Shown one piece after another: positions 46,529-55,748 of a DNA stretch of 64,000 nucleotides. The notes beneath the pieces were generated by a model, which saw nothing but the letters and a program-made list of their open reading frames with translations, had not been told where the DNA came from and searched no databases. Every line of letters begins with the position of its first letter. Position 1 is the stretch's first letter. A program made the translations under genes and the position numbers. The stretch comes from Serratia nevei (GTDB taxonomy: Bacteria > Pseudomonadota > Gammaproteobacteria > Enterobacterales > Enterobacteriaceae). The DNA lies in the NCBI RefSeq assembly GCF_037948395.1, contig NZ_CP149940.1, positions 5,084,001 through 5,148,000 of the forward strand. Reading direction: 5' to 3'.

Positions 46529-46548
46529 AATGATACGGCCGTCTCATT
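46529..46548. promoter_or_regulatory. TetR operator 2
   Basis: AATGATAC-GGCC-GTCTCATT, an 8+4+8 inverted repeat with one mismatch. It has the same consensus as operator 1 and lies about 107-126 bp before the Tm-1-like gene. Confidence 0.65.
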
Positions 46549-46654
46549 ATATAAATACATTAATTACTTTAACTTAACAGCCAGCACCAGGGTTCCAATA
46601 AAAATATAACATCATAATTTATAAATAAAAACTAGAAACACTCGGGAAAACCCC

Positions 46655-47872
46655 ATGATTGATACTTCAAATTTTGTCTATATTGCTACCACAGCAGATA
46701 CCAAAGGACAAGAGTTGGAGTACGTACGGCGGCTGATCGCTGCCCTGAACTTACCTACGCGAACCGTCGATCTCTCCACCCGTAGCTTGCCGTTTGATTC
46801 CCCCGCCGATATCAGCCCAGAGGACGTTGCCTGCCACCATCCGGCAGGCGCCGGCGCGGTCTTCTGCGCCAGCCGCGGCCAGGCGATCGCCGCCATGGCG
46901 ACCGCTTTCGAACGCTTTATCCTGACGCGCCGCGATATTGCCGCCCTGCTTGGCCTGGGGGGCTCCGGTGGCACCGCCATCATCACGCCGGCCATGCAGC
47001 AGCTGCCGATCGGCCTGCCGAAAATAATGGTCTCAAGCATGGCGGCGGGTGACGTTTCCGCCTATGTCGGCGCCAGTGACATCAACATGCTGTATTCGGT
47101 CACCGATCTCGCCGGTCTGAACCGCATCTCGCGACGGGTGCTCGGCAACGCGGCGCGCCAGATAGCCGGGGCCGTACGCTTCGCCGCCGTCGACTATCCC
47201 GACGATAAGCCCGCGATTGGCCTGACGATGTTTGGCGTCACCACGCCCTGCATTCAGGCGCTGGTTGCCGACCTTGAGCCGCAATGGGATTGCCTGACGT
47301 TTCACGCCACCGGCAGCGGCGGCAGAGCGCTGGAAAAACTGATCGATAGCCGCCAACTGCGCGGCGCCATCGACTTGACCACCACCGAAGTGGCCGATTA
47401 CCTGTTTGGCGGTGTGCTACCCTGCAATGCAGATCGTTTCGGGGCCATCGCGCGTACCGGCATCCCTTGCGTGCTCTCCTGCGGCGCGATCGACATGATC
47501 AACTTCGGCGCGCCGAATACGGTGCCGGCTCGCTACGCCAACCGCCTGCGCCACCATCACAATCCGCAAGTGACGCTGGTGCGCACCAGCGCGCGGGAAA
47601 GCGCGTTAATCGGACGTTGGATGGGCGAAAAAATCAATGCCTGTACGGGCGAAGTGCGCTTCGTGATCCCGGCAGGCGGCGTATCGGCTCTGGATGCGCC
47701 GGGGCAACCGTTCTGGGATCCGGCGGCGCTGGCCGCCTTTACGCAAGCGCTGGAGGAGACGGTATACGCCACCGACAAACGCCGGCTGATAAAAACGCCT
47801 TATCATATTAACGACCCGCGCTTTGCACAGGCCGTTGCCGAACAGTTCCGGCACATTGTCGGCGGGGAATGA
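46655..47872 (+). CDS. Tm-1-like ATP-binding domain protein (UPF0261)
   Basis: 405 residues, a full-length UPF0261 protein. It begins [44 protein letters not shown] is a glycine-rich nucleotide-binding loop, and [19 protein letters not shown] is a family hallmark. The plant relative Tm-1 binds ATP and inhibits tomato mosaic virus replication. The bacterial function is unclear; members are often paired with a TIM-barrel 'phosphoenolpyruvate hydrolase-like' gene, which is not present here. Probably regulated by the divergent TetR protein through the two operators upstream. Confidence 0.85.
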   Translation: MIDTSNFVYIATTADTKGQELEYVRRLIAALNLPTRTVDLSTRSLPFDSPADISPEDVACHHPAGAGAVFCASRGQAIAAMATAFERFILTRRDIAALLGLGGSGGTAIITPAMQQLPIGLPKIMVSSMAAGDVSAYVGASDINMLYSVTDLAGLNRISRRVLGNAARQIAGAVRFAAVDYPDDKPAIGLTMFGVTTPCIQALVADLEPQWDCLTFHATGSGGRALEKLIDSRQLRGAIDLTTTEVADYLFGGVLPCNADRFGAIARTGIPCVLSCGAIDMINFGAPNTVPARYANRLRHHHNPQVTLVRTSARESALIGRWMGEKINACTGEVRFVIPAGGVSALDAPGQPFWDPAALAAFTQALEETVYATDKRRLIKTPYHINDPRFAQAVAEQFRHIVGGE

Positions 47873-47912
47873 TTATCACTCACTGCAGAACCTGCCGGTG
47901 ATAACGCCAAAT

Positions 47913-47946
47913 AAAAAAGGCCAGACAAATAGTCTGGCCCTTTTTT
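47913..47946. terminator. Bidirectional terminator between Tm-1-like gene and spy
   Basis: AAAAAAGGCCAGAC / GTCTGGCC-C-TTTTTT: an 8-bp GC-rich stem flanked by A6 and T6, so it can end transcription from both convergent genes. Confidence 0.9.
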
Positions 47947-47964
47947 ATTCACCGCGAGCGGATA

Positions 47965-48453
47965 TTACTGACCGGAGGACATCTGCTCCTTCATTTTATT
48001 CATATGGTCCATCATCTTTTGCTCGCGTTTCTGATAATTCTCATTGTATTGTTTTTTCTGCTCAGGAGTCAGCAGGTTATACATTTTATTTTCCGCTTTG
48101 GCGCGTTCCAGCATGCGTTCGGATTGCGCTTTGCCCATCGCGTCAATTTGCGCTTTCGCCTTCGCTTCGTCAAAGCTGTCGGAAGCCACCAGATTATGCA
48201 GCGCCTGGCGTTCCTCTTTCATGCCCGGCCCGCGCTTCTGGTGCGACTCTTTCATGATGTCGCGCATCTGCTGGCGCTGCTGTTCGGTCAGGTTCAGCCC
48301 GGCGAACGGGCCGCCTTTGCCTTCACCCTTGTGATGCATCATTTTCATCGGCGCCGCATCCGGTGCCGGTGCCGTCGTGTCTGCAGCGAACGCCGCAGAA
48401 GCAGAACCCAGAGCCAGCGTGGAAGCAATAAATAAAGCCGTCAATTTACGCAT
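47965..48453 (-). CDS. spy: Periplasmic chaperone Spy (Spy/CpxP family)
   Basis: 162 residues. The signal peptide MRKLTALFIASTLALGSASAAFA closely matches E. coli Spy. Two LTxxQ motifs (LNLTEQQRQQM and LLTPEQKKQY) mark the family; the rest is helical and rich in Met, Lys and Gln. Spy is an ATP-independent cradle-shaped periplasmic chaperone induced by envelope stress. ATG 48453 is chosen with AAGGA 7 nt upstream; ATG 48459 lies too close to that site. A possible CpxR box lies about 110 bp upstream. A Met/His-rich stretch after the signal (PMKMMHHKGEGK) could bind metal. Confidence 0.9.
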   Translation of the reverse strand: MRKLTALFIASTLALGSASAAFAADTTAPAPDAAPMKMMHHKGEGKGGPFAGLNLTEQQRQQMRDIMKESHQKRGPGMKEERQALHNLVASDSFDEAKAKAQIDAMGKAQSERMLERAKAENKMYNLLTPEQKKQYNENYQKREQKMMDHMNKMKEQMSSGQ

Positions 48454-48988
48454 AATCATTTCCTTAAAAGTTTTTCTTCATCAGGAGCGCTGTACGTTAA
48501 CAGGCTCATTCGTCGTCGGAGATAATAATAGGCTGATAAAATTCAAGTAATGCGAGGGTGTGTAAACTTTTTAAAACCCGTCTCGGATTTATTCACCAAT
48601 TATGAGAAAACTATGAAGATGGCGTTTATTTGATGGAAATTTTAATTTCCCGGTAAAAATCCCCCCGGTGGAGTTATTTTTCCGCTTTCCCCTCACCGCT
48701 ATAATTTACTCGCCTCCACGGCAACCTTGCATCAACCGTTTTCCGATAGCGGGGAGGTCGGTACAAACATCACAGGATCCGATGTTCTCCTACACTTTAA
48801 GACAACCGGCCGCCGGGTGACGTTTACACCGCAAAACTAATCATTGCTTATATAATAGTTTCCATCACCCGCCTCGCCTGTGAAAACCTGTTATATGATG
48901 CACAGATGCGCACGGCGACCACTTTCGGGCCAACAGGCTGCCCCGGAGCTGTGCTGACCGGCCGCCCGTGCTCTTTTGAGGAATCATC
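48454..48988. other. Intergenic region between divergent spy and rpfR
   Basis: 535 bases with no supported gene. It contains the CpxR-like site (48562-48576) on the spy side and a TATAAT (48851-48856) about 130 nt before rpfR that lacks a well-spaced -35. A C-rich run occurs at about 48660-48666. No riboswitch or RNA structure is evident. Confidence 0.5.
48562..48576 (+). promoter_or_regulatory. Possible CpxR box upstream of spy
   Basis: GTAAA-CTTTT-TAAAA resembles the CpxR consensus GTAAA-N5-GTAAA with one mismatch. E. coli spy is CpxR- and BaeR-controlled. The match is short and in AT-rich sequence. Confidence 0.3.
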
Positions 48989-50983
48989 ATGCCCGCAGAC
49001 CAAGGCCCTGAGCTTCTTAACGCCCACTTCGGCACCCAAAGCCCCCACTGGCGGCTGGCGTTTGACAGCAATGCCCTGGAGCTGTCCGCCGTTAAGGGCA
49101 AAGCCCACGTCGCGGTGGCGCTCAGCGCCATGGAAGCGGCGAAAATCCGCCGTCTGACCGGCGTCACAGCCAGCCTTGAACTGACCATTACGCTCGCCGG
49201 AGAACCGCTGCATCTGCATCTGGTGGGGCGCCGCGTCAATAATCTCGAATGGGCGGGCACCGCTTCCGCCTTCAGCGACACCCAATCCGTGGCGCGCGAT
49301 CTGGTGCACGGCCTCTCCTTCGCCGAGCAGGTGGTGTCCGAAGCCAACTCGGTGATCGTGATCGTCGATCAGCACGGCCGCATCCAACGCTTCAACCGGC
49401 TGAGCGAGGAGTACACCGGGCTGCGCGAACATGAAGTGATCGGCAAAAACGTTTTCCAGCTGTTTATGAGCCCGGAAGAAGCCGCCGCTTCGCGGCGCAA
49501 CATCGCCGGCTTCTTCCGCAACGGTTCGTCCTATGAGGTGGAACGCTGGGTAAAAACGGTCAAGGGCGAACGGCTGTTCCTGTTCCGCAATAAGTTCGTG
49601 CACAGCGGCAGCGGCAAGAACGAGGTGTATCTTATCTGCTCCGGTACCGACATCACCGAAGAACGCCGTGCGCAGGAGCGGCTGCGGGTGCTGGCCAACA
49701 CCGATCTCATCACCGGCCTACCGAACCGTAACGCGATCCAGGACAAGATCAATCACGCCATCGCCACGCGCAGCGAAGAGAGTTTCGGCCTGGTCTACCT
49801 CGATCTCGACAACTTCAAGAAGGTCAACGACGCCTACGGCCATATGTTCGGCGATCGGCTGCTGGTCGAGGTCGCGCTGGCGATCCTCGGCTGCCTGAGC
49901 CCGGACCAGGTGCTCGCCCGCCTCGGCGGCGACGAATTCTTGGTGCTGGCGCCGCAAACCGATCGCGAGCGCCTGCAAACGCTGGCGCAGCGCATCATCG
50001 ACAGGCTGAAAACCCCTTTCCGCATCGGCCTGATTGAGGTGTATACCGGCTGTTCGATCGGCATCGCGCTGTGCCCGGAGCACGGCAACGATCTCGACAG
50101 CCTGATCCGCAGCGCCGATACCGCCATGTACGTCGCCAAGGAGCACGGCAAACGCACCTATACCGTCTTCTCGCCGGAGATGAACAAGCGCGTCGCCGAA
50201 TACATGTGGCTGGACACCAATCTGCGCAAAGGCCTGGAGCAAAATCAGCTGGTGCTGTATTACCAGCCGAAAATCGACGCGCGCAGCGGTGAAGTGCACA
50301 GCGTGGAAGCGCTGGTGCGCTGGGATTCGCCGGAGCGCGGCCTGATCCCGCCGCTGCAGTTCATCTCCTACGCCGAGGAGTCCGGCCTGATCGGCCCACT
50401 GGGGCAATGGGTATTGCAGACCGCCGCCGGCCAGGCGGCGCAGTGGCAAGAGCAGGGATTGAATCTGCGGGTGGCGGTCAACCTCTCCGCCCGGCAGCTG
50501 GCCGACGACAGCATCGTCAACGACCTGCTCGGGGTGCTGCGCCGTCACCGCATGGCCCCTTGTCTGTTGGACTTCGAGTTGACCGAAAGCAGCCTGATTG
50601 AAGACGAGAACCGCGCTCGCGCGCTGATCACCCGGTTGCGCGAACTGGGCGCGCAGGTGCATCTCGACGACTTCGGCACCGGCTATTCGTCGCTGGCGCA
50701 GCTGGCGCGTATTCCGCTGGACGCCATCAAGCTGGATAAAAGCTTCGTGCGCGGGGTGAATTTCAACCCGGTATCGCAATCGTTGGTGCGCGCGATCGTT
50801 GCGGCGGCAGAGGCGTTGGCGTTCCGGGTGATCGCCGAAGGGGTGGAGACCGAGAGCGAAAACCACTTCCTCGACGAGGTCGGCGTGGACGAAAAACAGG
50901 GCTTTCTGTTTGCGCGGCCAATGCTCCCGGAACAGCTGGAGCATTGGCTGCAGTCCTACCGCCCGCACTCACCCTCCGCGTGA
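48989..50983 (+). CDS. rpfR: RpfR: DSF receptor and c-di-GMP enzyme (FI-PAS-GGDEF-EAL)
   Basis: 664 residues. An N-terminal ~95-residue domain matches the position of the RpfF-interaction (FI) domain. A PAS domain (about 115-220, NSVIVIVDQHGRIQRFNRLS) follows, then GGDEF with an intact G-G-D-E-F at 313-317, and EAL with E440-A-L and DDFGTGYSS. It is homologous to E. coli PdeR/YciR (Gmr). In Cronobacter and Burkholderia, RpfR binds cis-2-unsaturated fatty acid (DSF) signals through PAS and then degrades c-di-GMP. The neighbouring rpfF makes this reading strong. The two genes converge with a 16-nt gap. Both enzymatic motifs look active. Confidence 0.9.
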   Translation: MPADQGPELLNAHFGTQSPHWRLAFDSNALELSAVKGKAHVAVALSAMEAAKIRRLTGVTASLELTITLAGEPLHLHLVGRRVNNLEWAGTASAFSDTQSVARDLVHGLSFAEQVVSEANSVIVIVDQHGRIQRFNRLSEEYTGLREHEVIGKNVFQLFMSPEEAAASRRNIAGFFRNGSSYEVERWVKTVKGERLFLFRNKFVHSGSGKNEVYLICSGTDITEERRAQERLRVLANTDLITGLPNRNAIQDKINHAIATRSEESFGLVYLDLDNFKKVNDAYGHMFGDRLLVEVALAILGCLSPDQVLARLGGDEFLVLAPQTDRERLQTLAQRIIDRLKTPFRIGLIEVYTGCSIGIALCPEHGNDLDSLIRSADTAMYVAKEHGKRTYTVFSPEMNKRVAEYMWLDTNLRKGLEQNQLVLYYQPKIDARSGEVHSVEALVRWDSPERGLIPPLQFISYAEESGLIGPLGQWVLQTAAGQAAQWQEQGLNLRVAVNLSARQLADDSIVNDLLGVLRRHRMAPCLLDFELTESSLIEDENRARALITRLRELGAQVHLDDFGTGYSSLAQLARIPLDAIKLDKSFVRGVNFNPVSQSLVRAIVAAAEALAFRVIAEGVETESENHFLDEVGVDEKQGFLFARPMLPEQLEHWLQSYRPHSPSA

Positions 50984-50999
50984 GGCGGGCGCGTTAACG

Positions 51000-51866
51000 T
51001 TAGCCGGCACGACGCAGGTTCAGGGTATGGCGATCCTGCAACATCACCAGCCGCTCGATGTAGGCGCGGTCTTTTTCCTCAATGGTAAAGGCCGAGTGCA
51101 CCCAGTCTTCAGTAATGTCCATCAGCTCGGAACGCGTCAGCTGCAACACGCGCTGACGCGCCCGCAGCATGGCGCGCATGCCGTTGAGCTTCGGCCGTAT
51201 GGTATCGATAAAGGTGCGCGTCGCCATGTAGGCGTCGCCGGGCTGGAACAGCTGGTCTACCAGCCCGCGGCTCTCGAACCACTCTGCGGTGTGCGACTCG
51301 CCGCCCCAAATCAGCTCCTCGGCCAAGCGCATGCCAGCCTTGCGCGCCACCAGCGAGTAACCGCCCATACCGGGAAACAGGTTGAACGCGATCTCCGGAA
51401 ACCCCATGCGCGCGTTGTTCTGCGCCAGCACGAAATGGTGCGCCAGCGCCGCTTCAAAACCGCCGCCCAGCGCGCTGCCTTCGACCATCGCAATGCTGAC
51501 CGCGCCGGTGTCGAAACCGCGCGCCGCCGCATGTACGCAGTCGATGCAGGCGCGCGCGTAGGCCATCATCGCCTCGCGCTTGCGGTTTTTGATCGCTTCG
51601 GCGAAGAACTGCAGATCGCCGCCGACGTTGAACATGTTCGGCACCAGCGAGCCGGTGACCCAGAAATCGAACCGCAGCGAAGACTCCTTCGCCGCCTGCG
51701 CCAGCGTCATGATGTCTTCGATCAGCGCCTGGTTGAAGCAGGGGCGCGGCGCGGCGCGCAGCAGCATCCACATGATGTGCCGCCCCTCTTCATAGTAGGC
51801 GGACAGCTGCGACAGATTGCCCGCTTCGGTAAACGGACGACAGGTGGGGTGATTAAGCAATTTCAT
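51000..51866 (-). CDS. rpfF: RpfF: DSF-family signal synthase (crotonase fold)
   Basis: 288 residues, the length of Xanthomonas RpfF (289). The crotonase core NVGGDLQFF, EGSALGGGFEAAL and GFPEIAFNLFPGMGGYSL is intact. Glu138 and Glu158 correspond to the RpfF catalytic Glu141 and Glu161. RpfF acts on acyl-ACP as both thioesterase and dehydratase to form cis-2-enoic fatty-acid signals. An ordinary enoyl-CoA hydratase is the alternative, but the GGDL and FNLFPGMG segments and the rpfR neighbour favour RpfF. The ribosome site GGAAGG is 5-6 nt before ATG 51866. Confidence 0.88.
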   Translation of the reverse strand: MKLLNHPTCRPFTEAGNLSQLSAYYEEGRHIMWMLLRAAPRPCFNQALIEDIMTLAQAAKESSLRFDFWVTGSLVPNMFNVGGDLQFFAEAIKNRKREAMMAYARACIDCVHAAARGFDTGAVSIAMVEGSALGGGFEAALAHHFVLAQNNARMGFPEIAFNLFPGMGGYSLVARKAGMRLAEELIWGGESHTAEWFESRGLVDQLFQPGDAYMATRTFIDTIRPKLNGMRAMLRARQRVLQLTRSELMDITEDWVHSAFTIEEKDRAYIERLVMLQDRHTLNLRRAG

Positions 51867-52208
51867 AAGACCTTCCAGTTTTTCTGTTGATGACGGATGA
51901 GACCGTTCCAGCCCCTACGGCTGCAGCGGAGCGGTGGGCGGCAAAAGCGCGACGCCACATCATGAGTAAACGCTTTCTCGCCGACGAAACAGATAAAAAT
52001 TGGAGGTAGGGAAGTGAAAAAAACCGAGGCGCCACGGGGTTTTCATAGGAATTTTACCTATCGACCCCTCCCCGGCATTTCATGCCGGGCGCTAACGCGC
52101 TAAGCTCGGAAAATGACCGTTTGCCGCCCCGGCGTTCAAAACGCTGCGGGGCTTTGGCTATAATCAACGCTGAAACATGCCGTTTAACGTTAAGGAAATC
52201 GTGAAGTA
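51867..52208. other. Intergenic region between divergent rpfF and yhjD
   Basis: 342 bases. It holds a perfect hairpin CCCGGCAT-TTC-ATGCCGGG (52070-52088) without a T tract, and the probable yhjD promoter to its right. The rpfF leader is on the left; I could not place its promoter. Confidence 0.5.
52135..52164 (+). promoter_or_regulatory. Probable sigma-70 promoter of yhjD
   Basis: TTCAAA (52135-52140), an 18-nt spacer and consensus TATAAT (52159-52164), about 45 nt before the ATG. Confidence 0.5.
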
Positions 52209-53228
52209 ATGCCTACAGGACCAGACCAGGAACGCCACCAGCCCGCACAAGACACGCCGCCGAAGCCGCTTATCGCCATCAAGACCGGCCATGAGACCCT
52301 CGACCGCCGCATCGGTGGTTTTTCACGTCTGATTGAACGCATCAAAGCCTGGCCAAGCGTGGCGCACCTGCTGCGCGCCGCCGAACGCTTTAACGATCGG
52401 CTGGGTAGCCAGTTCGGCGCCGCTATTACCTATTTTTCATTCCTCTCGCTGATCCCGATCCTGATGGTGTCGTTTGCCGCCGCCGGCTTCGTGCTGGCCT
52501 CCAACCCGGATCTGCTGGCCCGCTTGATCAACCGCATCGTCGGCAGCATCAGCGATCCGACGCTGGCCAGCACGCTGAAGAACACCGTCAACACCGCCAT
52601 TCAGCAGCGCACCACCGTGGGATTGACCGGCCTGGCGCTGGCGCTCTATTCCGGCATCAGCTGGATGGGCAACCTGCGCGAGGCGATCCGCGCGCAGTCG
52701 CGCGATGTCTGGGAGCGCAATCCGCAGGATCAGGAGAAAATCTACTTCAAATACACCCGCGACTTCATCTCGCTGACCGGCCTGGTGGTCGCGCTGATCA
52801 TTACGCTGTCGCTGACTTCGGTCGCCGGGTCGGCGCAGGCGGCGATCGTCAATGCGCTGGGGCTGGACGGCATCGAATGGCTGCGGCCGGCGCTGACGCT
52901 GATCGCGCTGTCGATCTCGATCTTCGCCAACTATCTGCTGTTCCTGTGGATTTTCTGGATGCTGCCGCGCCACAAACCGAAGAAAAAAGCGCTGCTGCGC
53001 GGCACCTTGCTCGCCGCCATCGGCTTTGAGGTGATCAAGTTCGTGATGACCATGACGCTGCCGCAGGTGGCAAAGTCGCCTTCCGGCGCGGCCTTCGGAT
53101 CGGTGATCGGGCTGATGGCGTTCTTCTACTTCTTCGCTCGTTTGACGCTGTTTTGCGCCGCCTGGATCGCCACCGCCGACTACAAAGGCGACAAAGCGTT
53201 GCCGGAACGCGAACCTCCGGCGCGCTGA
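52209..53228 (+). CDS. yhjD: Inner-membrane protein YhjD (YihY/BrkB family)
   Basis: 339 residues, close to E. coli YhjD (337), with the shared core WPSVAHLLRAAERFNDRLGSQ, AITYFSFLSLIPILMVSFA and TVGLTGLALALYSG. About six membrane segments; the C-terminal one is LMAFFYFFARLTLFCAAWIA. Certain YhjD mutations in E. coli let cells live with only lipid IVA, hence a proposed role in lipid A precursor export. The next gene, yhjE, keeps the E. coli order. Confidence 0.93.
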   Translation: MPTGPDQERHQPAQDTPPKPLIAIKTGHETLDRRIGGFSRLIERIKAWPSVAHLLRAAERFNDRLGSQFGAAITYFSFLSLIPILMVSFAAAGFVLASNPDLLARLINRIVGSISDPTLASTLKNTVNTAIQQRTTVGLTGLALALYSGISWMGNLREAIRAQSRDVWERNPQDQEKIYFKYTRDFISLTGLVVALIITLSLTSVAGSAQAAIVNALGLDGIEWLRPALTLIALSISIFANYLLFLWIFWMLPRHKPKKKALLRGTLLAAIGFEVIKFVMTMTLPQVAKSPSGAAFGSVIGLMAFFYFFARLTLFCAAWIATADYKGDKALPEREPPAR

Positions 53229-53556
53229 AGCCATGCGATCGTGCCGGTGTTATCGCACACACCGGCACTTTCCTCTGGATATCAACCAGAAAACCAGTCA
53301 ATACGTCTAAATAACTCGGCACGCGATCCGAAAAACCAGCATAACAAACTGCTCGCTCACTTTTCTTTGCCGCTTTTACAGCCATTCCCTCTGCACGAAA
53401 GCCCTTTCTCAACGTTTAACGCTGCAGAAAACAAGCCAGATAAAACATTAGTCTTTTTAACCGGTTAGCGGGGCCATTGCCCAAAGTTCCCGCGTTGAAA
53501 AGGCCGAATGCTGTCACTAAGATGGATTTTTACCCCTTCCAACAATAAGAAATATT
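53229..53556. other. Intergenic region between yhjD and yhjE
   Basis: 328 bases. It starts with a hairpin GTGCCGGTGT / ACACCGGCAC (53241-53268) with a weak T-containing tail, probably the yhjD terminator. The rest is AT-richer leader of yhjE. A 75-codon + frame at 53241 starts in the hairpin and is not credible. Confidence 0.55.
53241..53268 (+). terminator. Probable yhjD terminator hairpin
   Basis: A perfect 10-bp stem with an 8-nt loop, 12 nt after the yhjD stop, followed by TTTCCTCT, a weak T tract. Confidence 0.5.
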
Positions 53557-54879
53557 ATGCAAGCCACCATCGCACCCCCACTCGACGCCGACGACGCGTC
53601 CACACCGGTGAACTCCCGCGGGAAAGTCATCGTCGCCTCGCTGGTCGGTACCGCCATCGAGTTCTTCGACTTCTACATCTACGCCACCGCCGCGGTGATC
53701 GTGTTTCCACATATCTTCTTCCCACAGGGCGACCCGACCACCGCAACGCTGCAGTCGCTGGCCACCTTCGCCGTCGCCTTTGTCGCGCGCCCTATCGGCT
53801 CTGCGCTGTTCGGCCACTTCGGCGATCGCGTGGGGCGCAAGGTCACGCTGGTCGCCTCGCTGCTGACCATGGGGATTTCCACCGTGCTGATCGGCCTGCT
53901 GCCGAGCTATGAAACCATCGGCATCTTCGCCCCTATCCTGCTGGCGCTGGCGCGCTTCGGGCAGGGCCTGGGGCTGGGCGGCGAATGGGGCGGCGCCGCC
54001 CTGCTGGCGACGGAGAACGCGCCGGCCAAAAAGCGCGCGCTGTACGGCTCCTTCCCCCAGTTGGGCGCGCCGATCGGCTTCTTCTTCGCCAACGGCACCT
54101 TCCTGCTGCTCTCCTGGCTGCTGAGCGACCAGCAGTTTATGGAATGGGGCTGGCGCGTGCCGTTCATCCTCTCCGCCGCGCTGGTGCTGATTGGCCTGTA
54201 CGTTCGGGTGTCGCTGCATGAAACGCCGGTGTTCGCCAAAGTGGCCAAAGCCGGCAAACAGGTGAAAGTGCCACTCGGCACGCTGCTGAGCAAGCATCTG
54301 AAAGCGACCATCCTCGGCACTTTCATCATGCTGGCGACCTACACGCTGTTTTATCTGATGACGGTGTATTCGATGACCTACGGCACCACGCCGCAGCCGT
54401 TGGGGCTCGGCTACTCCCGCAACAGCTTCCTGTGGATGCTGATGGTGGCGGTAATCGGTTTCGGCGTGATGGTACCGATCGCCGGCCTGCTGGCGGACGC
54501 GTTCGGCCGCCGCAAGACCATGATCGCCATTACCCTGCTGATGATCGGCTTCGCGTTCCTGTTCCCGACCCTGCTGGGTTCCGGTAACCAGGCGCTGGTG
54601 ATGGGCTTCCTGCTGTGCGGCCTGAGCATCATGGGGCTGACCTTTGGCCCCATGGGCGCGCTGCTGCCGGAGCTGTTCCCGACCGAAGTGCGCTATACCG
54701 GCGCATCGTTCTCCTACAACGTCGCGTCTATTCTCGGCGCGTCCGTGGCGCCTTATATCGCCACCTGGCTGGCGGCCCACTACGGGCTGTTCTACGTCGG
54801 CATGTACCTGGCGGCGATGGCTGGGTTGACGCTGTTGGCCCTGCTGCTGATGAAAGAAACCCGCCACCAGTCGCTGTGA
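53557..54879 (+). CDS. yhjE: Major facilitator transporter YhjE (metabolite:H+ symporter family)
   Basis: 440 residues, twelve membrane segments. VGTAIEFFDFYIYATAAVIVFPHIFFP and ARPIGSALFGHFGDRVGRK are typical of the MHS subgroup (ProP, ShiA, KgtP), with RFGQGLGLGGEWGGAALLATE a further hallmark. It follows yhjD as in E. coli. The substrate is not established. The ribosome site is weak. Confidence 0.92.
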   Translation: MQATIAPPLDADDASTPVNSRGKVIVASLVGTAIEFFDFYIYATAAVIVFPHIFFPQGDPTTATLQSLATFAVAFVARPIGSALFGHFGDRVGRKVTLVASLLTMGISTVLIGLLPSYETIGIFAPILLALARFGQGLGLGGEWGGAALLATENAPAKKRALYGSFPQLGAPIGFFFANGTFLLLSWLLSDQQFMEWGWRVPFILSAALVLIGLYVRVSLHETPVFAKVAKAGKQVKVPLGTLLSKHLKATILGTFIMLATYTLFYLMTVYSMTYGTTPQPLGLGYSRNSFLWMLMVAVIGFGVMVPIAGLLADAFGRRKTMIAITLLMIGFAFLFPTLLGSGNQALVMGFLLCGLSIMGLTFGPMGALLPELFPTEVRYTGASFSYNVASILGASVAPYIATWLAAHYGLFYVGMYLAAMAGLTLLALLLMKETRHQSL

Positions 54880-54980
54880 TCCCCTACGGCCCCCTCACTG
54901 CGGGGGGCCGCACGCGTTGTTCGTTTCCTGTCATAAAACCGGGCTATGCTGGACGTTTCTCTCGGTAACAGGATTGGCCG

Positions 54981-55748
54981 ATGTCTCTGCGTCATGGGGT
55001 ATTTGTCTGCGTTGCGCTGCTGGCGGCTCTCGCCATCGCGCTCTATTACGGGTTGAAGCCCGACCATCCCGATGCGCTGTGGCGCATCGTCAGCCAGCAA
55101 TGTCTGCCCAATCAGCAGGCGCATGACAACCCGGCGCCCTGCGCGCAGGTGGATGTGCCGGCCGGCTTCGTGGTGTTTAAAGATCGCAACGGGCCGCTGC
55201 AATACCTGCTGATGCCCAGCGCCAAAATCACCGGGATAGAAAGCCCGGCGGTGCTGGACGCCGCCACGCCGAATTTCTTCGCCCAGGCCTGGCGCGCGCG
55301 CCACGTGATGGCGGAACGCTATGGCAAACCGATCGACGACGGCGATATTTCACTGGCGATCAACTCGGAATATGGCCGCACGCAAAACCAGCTGCATATT
55401 CATATCTCCTGCCTGTTGCCGGCGGTAAAACAGCGGCTGGCGCAGATCGGCCCCGATTTTATCGAGCAATGGCAACCGCTGCCCGGCGGCCTGTTGGGGC
55501 ATGACTATCTGGGGCGGCGGGTGACCCCTGCCGAGCTGGAGCAACAGGGCGCCTTCCGTCTGTTGGCCTCCGGCCTGCCGCGCGCCGACGGGCGCATGGG
55601 CAGCTTCGGCCTGGCGATGACCGCGCTGCCGGACGGCGATTTCCTGCTGCTGGCGACCGAGCGCAGCCTGCTGCCGTTCACCCTGGCCTCGGCGGAAGAG
55701 ATCCAGGATCACGACTGCCGGCTACTCTCACCGCCGCCGCGTGCCTGA
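54981..55748 (+). CDS. cdh: CDP-diacylglycerol pyrophosphatase
   Basis: 255 residues. One N-terminal membrane anchor (GVFVCVALLAALAIALYYGL) is followed by a periplasmic HIT-like domain. ALWRIVSQQCLP, VVFKDRNGPLQYLLMP and SEYGRTQNQLHIHISC contain the family's catalytic histidines. It hydrolyses CDP-diacylglycerol to CMP and phosphatidate. In E. coli, cdh sits elsewhere (near sbp/tpiA), so this placement differs. It converges with yhjG with no spacing between the stop codons. Confidence 0.9.
   Translation: MSLRHGVFVCVALLAALAIALYYGLKPDHPDALWRIVSQQCLPNQQAHDNPAPCAQVDVPAGFVVFKDRNGPLQYLLMPSAKITGIESPAVLDAATPNFFAQAWRARHVMAERYGKPIDDGDISLAINSEYGRTQNQLHIHISCLLPAVKQRLAQIGPDFIEQWQPLPGGLLGHDYLGRRVTPAELEQQGAFRLLASGLPRADGRMGSFGLAMTALPDGDFLLLATERSLLPFTLASAEEIQDHDCRLLSPPPRA

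Noticed and set aside
53241..53468. 75-codon plus-strand frame between yhjD and yhjE
   Set aside because: The start lies within the yhjD terminator hairpin and there is no ribosome site.
54887..54910. CGGCCCCC / GGGGGCCG hairpin after yhjE as terminator
   Set aside because: The stem is good but no T tract follows on the + strand, so it cannot be called a rho-independent terminator; it may still be a structural element.
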